Made by a program: the position numbers and the translations under genes
Assembly (NCBI GenBank): GCA_032716605.1
Contig: CM064517.1
Location: 19,822,742 to 19,886,741 of the forward strand
Source of the DNA: Paralithodes platypus
Taxonomy: Eukaryota; Arthropoda; Malacostraca; Decapoda; Lithodidae
Length of the DNA: 64,000 bases
Reading direction: 5' to 3'
The notes under the pieces: model-generated
What the model was told of the DNA's origin: nothing
The model's database searches: none
Seen by the model: only the letters and a program-made list of their open reading frames with translations
Shown here: piece by piece, positions 56,765 to 64,000 of the stretch
How positions within the stretch are numbered: position 1 is the stretch's first letter
How the letters are laid out: the number at the start of each line of letters is the position of its first letter

Positions 56765-56989
56765 AAAGGAGTACAAAGGAAGTACAAAGGAAATCAAGCA
56801 ACAACAGGTCTAGTGACCCTTCTAGGTTGCTTGTCCTCCAAAACACTGAGGATCAAGTGTCCAAACAGTGGTTTAGAGTGGGTAAGGGAACATTGGAAAG
56901 GGAACTACTGCCCTGCCACTAACGTGGCAGGACTAGGAAGTTAGTAGGGGACATATGGGTTAGTAACTGAGGGGAGGATAAAGTTATTC

Positions 56990-57756
56990 ATTTACAAACG
57001 CAGTCAGTCGCGGGTTTGATGCGAGATATTTGTCTAGGCGGAATTTAAATGAATCAACGGTGCTGCAGTCTATAACGTCTCGGGGAAGCCCATTCCACAA
57101 GTTGACAACTCGATTGAAGAAGAAATTCTTAGATTCGTGTGAGTTAAAAAGATTTACCAATAATTTTGCAACCGTTTCCCCCGCGTGTAATTAGATTGGT
57201 CGATAGTTGAAGTACTTACTACAGTTCATATTGTCGATGCCTTTGATGATTTTGAACACTTGAATTAAGTCGCCTCTTAATCTGCGCTGGGTTAAAGGAA
57301 ATAGATTTAATTCTCTAAGACGCTCTTCGTATGGTTTGTTCTTTAGGCTAGGTATCATTTTGGTAACTCTACGTTGAACTCGTTCTAGCTTGTTTATATC
57401 TTTTTGGTAATAAGGGCACCAGGATTGAACGCAGTATTCCAGAAGAGGGCGGACTAAGGAATTGTAAAGGGTTAGGATAACTTCTTTGGATTTATGCTCA
57501 AATGACCTGCCTATAAAGCCAATTATTTTGTGTGCCTTCTTAACAACTTCTGAACATTGTTGACTCGGTTTTAGGTTACTGATATTGTTACTCCCAGATC
57601 AGTTTCTCTGTTTACATTCTTAAGCTGAGTGCCATTCATCGAATAGTTTGCTTTCTCATTTAGGTATCCGACATGTAGTACTTTACATTTATCCGCATTG
57701 AAACTCATTTGCCAAATTTGGGCCCAACATGACAATTTATCTAGATTGTGTTGCAT
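56990..57756 (-). pseudogene. LINE ORF2, thumb and C-terminal region
   Basis: WQMSFNADKCKVLHVGY and LKNVNRETDLGVTI are in frame to about 57,582. There a one-base loss relative to the intact copy at 8,094 (CATATCAGTAACC versus ATATCGAGTAACC type) shifts the frame. Near 57,180 a C-run of five against four in the other copy shifts it again. The last codons match the stop at 8,751. Confidence 0.87.
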
Positions 57757-58631
57757 ATCGTCAACTTGTTCTTTGAGAGTACGCTATTTGCAATTTTTGT
57801 TATCGTCAGCAAATTTGAGATTGTGCAGGTGAGACCCTCATCTATGTCGTTGATGTAAATTAGAAAGAGAATTGGTCCTAGTACCGATCCCTGGGGTACC
57901 CCGCTACTTACATTGGTCCATTTAGATGCCCTTACCGTTTATGACTACCCTTTGCTTTCTGATGCTCAGCCAATTTTATATCCATTTCAACACACCGTCT
58001 TGTATTCCATGCTTTTTTAGTTTTAGCAGTAAACGTTTGTGGGGAACTTTGTCAAAGGCCTTTTGAAAATCAAGGTATATAATATCTACAGCTTTACTCT
58101 CATCGTAGAGGTTGAGGATATCGTGGAAGAAGTCTAAGAGGTTTGTTAAACAGGAACGTTTTTTACGAAAGCCGTGTTGAGTATCTTTAAGTATGTTATT
58201 TTCCTCCAAGTGATTTACGAGTCTGTCTCGTATGACCGTTTCTAGCATTTTACATACAACTGAGGTTAAGCTAATTGGACGATAGTTACTGGGTAGGGAT
58301 TTGCTGCCTTTTTTGAATATCGTGTGTTACGTTGGCTAGCTTCCGCTGATCAGGCATAGTTCCAGACTGCAAGGATTTATTGAATAGTAATGTCAGTGGT
58401 TTCGAAGAGCTCATTCTTAGCTTCCTTTAGAACTCTAGGCGAGATTGTATCAGGTCCTGGCGTTTTATTTACCTTGAGTTTATCTAAACAATTCAATACT
58501 TCTCTCTCTGTAACGGTGATATTGCTTAGAACATCTGAATTATCAATCTGAATCGGCGATGGTGTAGGGATATCACTGAGTTCTTCTGTTGTAAAAACTG
58601 ATGCAAAGAAGGTATTGAGGGCATTACTCAT
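57757..58631 (-). pseudogene. LINE ORF2, reverse-transcriptase domain, broken into several frames
   Basis: Recognisable blocks in order: LDKLKVNKTPGPDTISPRVLK (58,377-58,631), then RLVNHLEENNILKDTQHGFRK and the IIYLDFQKAFDKVPH block with the first catalytic Asp (57,976-58,248), then a QGSVLGPILFLIYIND block (about 57,850-57,900), and FADDNK with the catalytic Asp pair (about 57,798-57,815) in a different frame. Indels are therefore needed near 58,370, 58,330 and 57,830. All key residues are still present despite the broken frames. Confidence 0.87.
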
Positions 58632-59275
58632 TTGTACTTCGTCTTTGGTGTATTCTCCTTTTCATCGACTAACGGTCCAACAGTTGAAGTAACTACTTTT
58701 TTCTTTCTGATATAACTATAGAATTCTTTCGGGTTTGTTTTACTTTGATTCGCAATATGTAACTCTAAGGTCTTTTTACTTTGCTTAATTAACTTTTTGG
58801 CTTTGCGTCGTAGCTCTACAAATTTCACCCGTTCTTCGTCATTTTGTGAGGATTTTAATCTATCATTAGCACATTTTTTAGCAAGCAGGCAGTTTGAAAT
58901 ATCTTTATTCCACCATTTGGGCTTATTATTATGGCCTGGACGCCGTATTTTCGATGGTATGCAGTCTTGCACTGCTTTTAGGTAAGTGGTTTCGAATAAC
59001 TTCCAAGATGTATTTATGTCGTTATTGTTAATTAAAAAGATCCAGTCAGTTTCTTTAAACATAGCTCTAAGTTTATGGAAGTTTGCTTTCTTGAAATTAG
59101 GGACTTTTTCGATGCTACTATTTGGTTCGTTACTAGTAAACTTTAAAGTGAAAGTTATCGTACGATGGTCGCTGTTACTGAATTCATCACCAACATTCAA
59201 ATTCTCTATCAATTCTTCTTTTGTTGCAAGTACAATGTCCAAGAACGTTATTACCACGGGTCGGCATTCGAACAA
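58628..59275 (-). pseudogene. LINE ORF2, end of endonuclease and linker
   Basis: 215 codons. The first part has the SDHRTI catalytic block. The rest is a Lys-rich linker with KWWNKDISNCLLAKK, the conserved block seen between endonuclease and reverse transcriptase in CR1/Jockey-type elements, and IANQSKTNPKEFYSYIRKKK. It ends at a frameshift or stop near 58,630. Confidence 0.85.
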
Positions 59276-59280
59276 ATTGA

Positions 59281-59832
59281 TTAAAGCGAACTCTCTTGCA
59301 AGTTCGTATACAAGTCATGTCCGGAGTGTGAAGTAAGAGTATCGCCCCACTTGGTCACAGGTAAATTAAAGTCGCCAAAAATTACGGTATCTTGTGAGTT
59401 ACTTACATCTGCAATTTGTTCGTAAATTTCTCGGTCAGTTTGCACTGATTGAGCTGGAGGTCTGTATATTAACGCAAGTATTATTTTTGTACCTTTATTA
59501 TTCTGTATTAGCACAAAAGATGTGTCGACGTTCACAATTTGAGGTTTTGACACGAGGGTCGGGTTAAGACTTTCTTTGATATAAAATAAAACGCCACCTC
59601 CATTTTTATTTATTCGGCGGCTGTTCTCAAACATTACATAACCGGGAAGTGAATACTCTGCTAAAAAGTCTCTATCTTGGGTATTGAGCCAAGATTCTGT
59701 TATGCCAATCACATCATAATTTTCTGTAAACACTAGTTCCTCTAAATCTGAAAATTTATTGCGTATGCTACGAGCGTTTGCATAGAAAACCTTTAAAGTT
59801 GCGGTTTTAGAACTCGCAGATCGTTCTTTCAT
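59281..59832 (-). pseudogene. LINE ORF2, AP-endonuclease domain
   Basis: An open frame of 183 codons with the landmarks of an APE-like nuclease: VFYANARSIRNK near the start, the metal-site motif ITESWLN, LALIYRPP and VIFGDFNLPVTKWGD. The terminal SDHRTITFTL block (Ser-Asp-His) is in the next frame (58,628-59,275 segment), so a frameshift lies near 59,280. It would nick target DNA to start target-primed reverse transcription. Confidence 0.88.
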
Positions 59833-60009
59833 CGAATTTTTGGGTCTGGTCGGATCTACATTTACTTCATGGCTGTCCTCGGTCGTCGTTATCCCTGACG
59901 GTTTTGAATTTGGGTCGTGTTGGTGGAGCTTTATCCAAATTCGCGGTTCTTGACGGATTAGTATTTAATTCCTTTGTAGATTGCCGTCCTCGCTGTCTTC
60001 GGTCCTCCT

Positions 60010-60652
60010 TCCTGGTTGTCCTGTGCTGAGTCGATTTCTTCTCCGAAAATCCTTCACCGCATCGTTGAGAAGACGCCCAAAACGCGCTTGCTCCCACTGG
60101 TTCAGATGAACTCCATCATCCGAAAACAAATAGTCATCGTAGTAGAAATTGTCCCAGGTGTCGACGAATTCCCACGTTCTCCTTCCTGCAGAGGTTTGCT
60201 AGACAACGATTTGTGCTGGTGGCTATGTTGTAAAATCGGCTCTCTACACCGAGCCGGGGGACGATTCCTGAGACGATGATCCTTGATGACTTCTCCTTAA
60301 ACGACTTGATCAGCTGCTGGTACTTTAAAAGCAAATCTTCCGACCGGGTTCGCTGTATATCGTTGGATCCAACGTGGATGACGTACATTGTATTTGCAGG
60401 GGCCAGCTTTGATACTTCGTCAACTGCTGCAACTACGTCATCCACACCACCACCAGGGATACAAAAACGCTTCCTGGTCTTAGGTGCCCTGGCGCAAAAC
60501 TCTGTGAGCTGAGCACGTATCATCGAGTCTCCCACGAGCCGGACTTCTTCTATTTCCTCTTCGTCATCTGAGTCTGCGAATATCTGGAAACGGTTTTGAC
60601 ACTCGGTAATCGGTATGTGTTTCCTGGTCTTGGGGCAAACGTTGTTCCGCAC
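60010..60652 (-). pseudogene. LINE ORF1 with SGNH/GDSL hydrolase-like domain, frameshifted
   Basis: The frame from 60,652 to 60,134 contains the nucleophile block VRLVGDSMI and the Gly-x-Asn-Asp block HVGSNDI, about 65 residues apart as in SGNH hydrolases. The final Asp/His block (SDDGVHLN at about 60,103-60,126) lies in another frame, so an indel has occurred near 60,170. An esterase domain of this type is described in ORF1 of CR1-like LINEs, where its role is unclear (membrane or lipid association has been proposed). A basic, low-complexity tail rich in Arg/Lys/Thr follows to about 59,870. Confidence 0.8.
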
Positions 60653-60783
60653 GACACGGAAGTTGTCTTGAGGGGGAAGAGAGTCGCTATTTGTATCTTG
60701 AGTATCGGAAACATCAGCTGAAATGGCTACTGTAGGCGTTGAATTGTTGGCAGTTGACGTTGGGGCGTTGGTGGCTGCTGGAG

Positions 60784-60883
60784 NNNNNNNNNNNNNNNNN
60801 NNNNNNNNNNNNNNNNNNNNNNNNNNNNNNNNNNNNNNNNNNNNNNNNNNNNNNNNNNNNNNNNNNNNNNNNNNNNNNNNNNN
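60784..60883. other. Assembly gap, 100 Ns
   Basis: Exactly 100 N characters, the usual placeholder for a gap of unknown length. The LINE 5' end stops here and unrelated sequence starts at 60,884, so the two sides may not be neighbours at this distance. Confidence 0.99.
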
Positions 60884-61429
60884 TGAACGATGGCCCCGAC
60901 TTACGTCATCCCCCTTTTAGTCGCCACTTAAGACACACAGTAGAAACAAAGAAAAACAAGGCTGCTTGTATCTAACCTAGACTACGTAGTCTACAGTGAA
61001 ATAAAAACGGGGCAATATGGGTAAGAGGAGAAAGTTATAGCAAGGTACAGGAAGAGAGAGGGGACAATTTGGTAAAGGGAGGTGAGAGGCATATAATGGA
61101 ACAGTCTGAGGGGAGGGGTGAGGGGAAGCCGGTGATTAAAGGGAGGGGGGAAGAGGGGAAAGGAGGGGGAGAGAGAGACAGAGGGCAGCAAATGACCATG
61201 AGATCAATGGTTGACACTGTACCAAGCTGTTGTTGTTGTTGTTGCTGTTCCTCAGGCTGTCTGGCCAAGCAGCCCCAAGGTCCCGAGCAAGGCCAAGGCC
61301 ATAACCGGGGGGGCAGCAAATGACCAACAGATCGATGGTTGACACTGTACCCTGACTGTACCAAACTGTTCAAACATTAACCTCTCTTGTTACAGGCATT
61401 ATTGAGGGGGCAGGGAGGGCAGGAAGGAG

Positions 61430-62110
61430 GGAGGGGGAGGAGGGGAGAGAGTTAGTGAGGAGGGGGAGGGGAGAGAGTTAGTGAGGAGGGGGAGGGGAGA
61501 GAGTTAGTGAGGAGGGGGAGGGGAGAGAATTAGTGAGGGAGGGGAGGAAGGTGATCGTTGGAGGAGGGGGAGGGGAGAGAGATAGTGAGAGAGGGGAGGA
61601 AGGTAGTAGTTGGAGGAGGGGGAGGAGAGAGAATTAGTGAGGGAGGGCAGGAAGGTGGTAGTTGGAGGGGGAGGGGAGGAAGGTGGGAGTTGGAGGAGGG
61701 GGAGGGGAGAGAGTTAGTGAAAGGGGAGGAGGGTAGTAGTTGGAGGAGGGGGAGGGGAGAGAATTAGTGAGGGAAGGGAGGAAGGTGGGAGTTGGAGGAG
61801 AGGGAGGGGAGAGAGATAGTGAGAGAGGGGAGGAAGGTAGTAGTTGAAGGAGGGGGAGGGGAGAGAGTTAGTGAGAGAGGGGAGGAGATAGTGAGAGAGG
61901 GGAGGAAGGTAGTAGTTGGAGGAGGGGGAGGGGAGAGAATTAGTGAGGGAGGGGAGGAAGGTAGTAGTTGGAGGAGGGGGAGGGGAGAGAGTGAGGGAGG
62001 GGAGGAAGGTGGGAGTTGGAGGAGAGGAAGGGGAGAGTTAGTGAGGAAGAGGAGGAAGGGGAGGAAGGTGGTAGTTGGGGGAGGGGAGAGAGTTAGTGAG
62101 AGAGGGGAGG
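61430..62110. repeat. G-rich minisatellite, 30-70-bp imperfect units
   Basis: Units built from GGAGGAGGGGGAGGGGAGAG, AGTTAGTGAG and GGAGGAAGGTAGTAGTTGG. The strand is nearly pure purine with T only in TTAGTGAG and TAGTAGTTGG. It can form G-quadruplex or triplex structures. Confidence 0.9.
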
Positions 62111-62991
62111 GGCGAGGGGAAGCGGGTAATTGAAGGGAGAGGAGTAGAGAGGGTAAGGCAGACAAGAGGGCAGCAAACGCCCCTACATATTAATGGTTCA
62201 TATTGTACCCTGACTCTACCAGGTTTCTCAACAATTAACTTCTCTTCTTCCAGGCAGTATTGGGGTGAGAAATTAGGGAGTGGGGCGAGGGGAAGGAGTT
62301 GGAGAGAGACAAGTTGGGGGTGGTGAAGAAGTAGTAAAAGGGGGGAATGAGATATTTATAGCATGGCACAGGAAGAGAGAAGGGAGAAAAGGGGAAGTGA
62401 AATGCAAATAATGGAACAGCGAGAAAGAAGGGGAGAGGAGAGGAGAAACAGGTGACCAAGGATAGGGTGAGACAGGGCAGCAAATTACCAACATATCGAT
62501 GATTGATACTGGATCCTGACTATACCAAGCTTTCTATATTAACCTGTATGCTTCCCATCATTGGGGAAGGAAGGGGGGGGGGGGTAGGAGGAAGAGGGAG
62601 GAGGGAAGGAATTTGTGTGTAGGAGAGAGATAAGTTGGGGAGGAAATGGAGTATAAAAGGGGGAAGGGGGGGGGGGGATATTAGCATGGCACAGGAAGAG
62701 AGTAGAGAAAAAAATGGGAAGTGAAAGGCATATAGTGGAACAGTGAGAAGGAAGGAAGGGGGGAGGGGGAGGGAGGTGATCAAGGAGAAGGGAAGTAAGG
62801 GTGAGGCAGAGCAGTAAATTAATATCAGATCAATGGCTGATACTGTACTCTGACTGTACCAAACTGTTCAAACATTGACCTCTCTTGTTTCCAATATTAT
62901 TGGGGAGAGTCGGGGCAGGGAGATTAAGTGAAGAGGGAGGGGGAAGGGGAGAGATTAAGTAAGAAGGAAAAGAGGAGAGAGTTAAGGCCTG

Positions 62992-63190
62992 GTCACACGG
63001 TCATTTTCAGTTTCCATTCCGCGGGGAAATCGGGGAAGAGATAATGTACTGGAAAATTTCGGACGAGAATCAAAAAGTGTTCACATGGGATAGCTGAATA
63101 ATAGCTGTTGTCTGTGGACGGAGAATCACCAGCAGAAAATTATCATAGGTGGTGTCTGTCGATGGAGAATCACCAGCAGAAAATGACCAA
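62992..63190 (+). mobile_element. Possible one-ended TTAA element
   Basis: TTAAGGCCTGGTCACACGG has the look of a DNA-transposon terminus next to TTAA. A matching inverse end (CGTGTGACCAGGCC-like) is not present. A 35-bp duplication with GGAGAATCACCAGCAGAAAA lies inside (63,119 and 63,163). Confidence 0.35.
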
Positions 63191-63791
63191 CAGTTTATAG
63201 TTGACACTGATCCCTGACAGTACCAGGTGTCTCCATCCAACATTGACCTATCTTGTTCCCAACATTATTGGGGTTAGGGTGGGATGGATAGGAGAGGGAG
63301 TGAGAGGGAGTGGGGGAGGGGAAGCGGGGAATTAAAGAGAGAGGGGTCAAGAGGGCAAGGGTGAGAGAGGGAAGCAAATGACCACCAGATCAATAGTTGA
63401 CATTGTATCCTGTCTGTGCCAAGCTTCTCAAACACTGATCTATCTTGTTCCCGGAAATATAGGTAGGATGGAGGTGGGGTAGGGTTAGGGGGAGGATGAA
63501 GTTGGTGACAGAGAGGGTAGGGGGAGGATGAAGTTGGTGAGAGAGAGGGTAGGGGCGAGGGGAAGAAGGTGGTGAAAGAGAGGGTAGAGGGAGGAAGGTG
63601 GTGAGAGGGAGGAAGGTGGTGAGAGAGAGGGTAGGGGCGAGGGGAAGGTGTTGAACAAAACAAGGAGAGGTGAGGGCGAGGGTACAGCATAACCCTCAGA
63701 TCAATGGTAACTCACTGCACTAAGCCTTTCAAACCTTTACCTCTTTAATCCCTGTCATTATTGGGGGGGGGGGGAGGAATTGATATTATTC

Positions 63792-63938
63792 TTATTAATC
63801 TCACCACCACACCCCCAATGAAATTAATTAAAGTATATATGATCCACCGGGATTCGAACCCGGGTTATCACACACATATTTTTGCCACCTTAACCATTAC
63901 ACCACCAGGACGGTTAAAGGTTTATGCACACGCCTACA
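63792..63938 (-). mobile_element. tRNA-derived SINE (SINE-1), best copy
   Basis: On minus: a GTAGGCGTGTGCATAAACC extension, box A-like GGTGGTGTAATGGTTAAGG, a perfect box B GGTTCGAATCC at 63,850-63,860 within a CCCGGGTTCGAATCCCGG stem, and the TTTAATTAATTTCATTGGGG tail to GAGATTAATAAG. The box spacing is close to that of a tRNA, but acceptor pairing is poor, so this is a SINE rather than a tRNA gene. Confidence 0.82.
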
Positions 63939-64000
63939 GGGAGAGTTGGTGAGGGAGGGAGGAGAGGGAGGAGTTGGTGAAGGAGGGAGGGAGGGAGGAG

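Larger units (their letters stand above)
56765..60783 (-). mobile_element. CR1/L2-like LINE, nearly full length, degenerate
   Basis: Order on minus: ORF1 with an SGNH-hydrolase-like domain (about 60,650-60,010), ORF2 with APE-type endonuclease (59,832-about 59,130), a basic linker, reverse transcriptase (about 58,560-57,780) and C-terminal region, a 3' UTR with CCTGCCACGTTAGTGGCAGG, and a short tandem 3' tail (TTTGTACTTCC). The combination of an esterase ORF1 and an APE endonuclease is known from CR1-clade elements. Several frameshifts break both ORFs. The 5' end is hidden by the N gap. Confidence 0.88.
61180..63790. repeat. Degenerate long-period G-rich repeat
   Basis: A phrase of about 90 bp (GCAGCAAATGACC, AGATCAATGGTTGACACTGT, ACCAAACTGTTCAAACATT, CCTCTCTTGTTCCAGGCATT, ATTGGGG) recurs about eight times, near 61,190, 61,313, 62,168, 62,473, 62,810, 63,175, 63,375 and 63,690. 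G/A-rich spacers with GGGGAGGAAGG and GGGGAGAGAGTTAGTGAG tandems separate the copies. A (GTT)n/(CAA)n run lies at 61,228-61,245. ORFs rich in Gly/Glu or Pro/Ser are by-products. Confidence 0.85.

Noticed and set aside
63842..63915. Functional tRNA gene
   Set aside because: Box A and box B are present, but acceptor-stem pairing is poor and the sequence continues into a SINE tail seen in other copies.

Overview
This window is eukaryotic, intergenic or intronic DNA packed with repeats. It contains non-LTR retrotransposon remnants, tRNA-derived SINEs, many short terminal-inverted-repeat elements with TTAA flanks, and very long micro- and minisatellites. There are no bacterial gene arrangements and no complete host protein gene. 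The dense (AC)n, (CT)n, (AT)n and (ACC)n tracts together with CR1/L2-type LINEs fit a large invertebrate genome. A decapod crustacean is my best guess, but only from general repeat character, not from any diagnostic gene. A block of exactly 100 Ns (60,784-60,883) marks a scaffold join.

The dominant theme is TTAA. I name families for this window only. Family A (about 330-480 bp, about 25 copies or fragments) ends in TTAAGGGGAG...CTCCCCTTAA. Family B (about 340-410 bp, 13 copies) is a long foldback with arms of about 110 bp. A and B share three internal modules in the same order, so they look like relatives. Families C (about 215 bp) and D (about 210-230 bp) start TTAACCC and end GGGTTAA. Smaller relatives are E, F, H and K. 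G and J are foldback elements without TTAA ends. Many copies abut and share one TTAA, or are nested. One B copy sits in a minisatellite whose neighbouring units show the empty site, which directly demonstrates TTAA duplication. Non-autonomous piggyBac-like transposition is the obvious inference, but no transposase is present in the window.

Layout. 1-770: A, B and C pieces. 770-3,630: (ACC/ACT/ATC)n array. 3,796-5,110: an A copy, then an apparent minus-strand promoter and first exon (RFX X-box, YY1-like site, consensus splice donor), the best candidate for a piece of a host gene. 5,456-13,850: C, B, A, D copies, three LINE fragments, two SINEs, AT tracts and a 61-bp satellite. 14,295-18,722: (AC)n and a 2.7-kb pyrimidine minisatellite. 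20,175-26,103: a LINE fragment, then two long arrays whose unit carries a CCAAT box and a CRE, around an island with a TATA box and hairpins. 27,235-28,281: 38-bp array. 28,413-36,000: A, B, C, E, K copies, SINE, (AC)n and (CT)n. 36,385-40,175: a 27/35-bp array. 40,399-45,737: A copies, three tandem arrays born from pieces of A and C elements. 46,270-51,330: 30-bp, 90-bp and about 20-bp arrays with D, C, G, A and SINE insertions. 52,110-56,370: more arrays and A, B, C, D copies. 56,765-60,783: a nearly full-length but broken minus-strand CR1/L2-like LINE with an SGNH-hydrolase ORF1 and an endonuclease/reverse-transcriptase ORF2. 61,180-63,790: a degenerate G-rich long-period repeat, then a SINE.

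Most long open reading frames here are by-products of tandem repeats whose unit lacks stop codons, and they are not proposed as genes.
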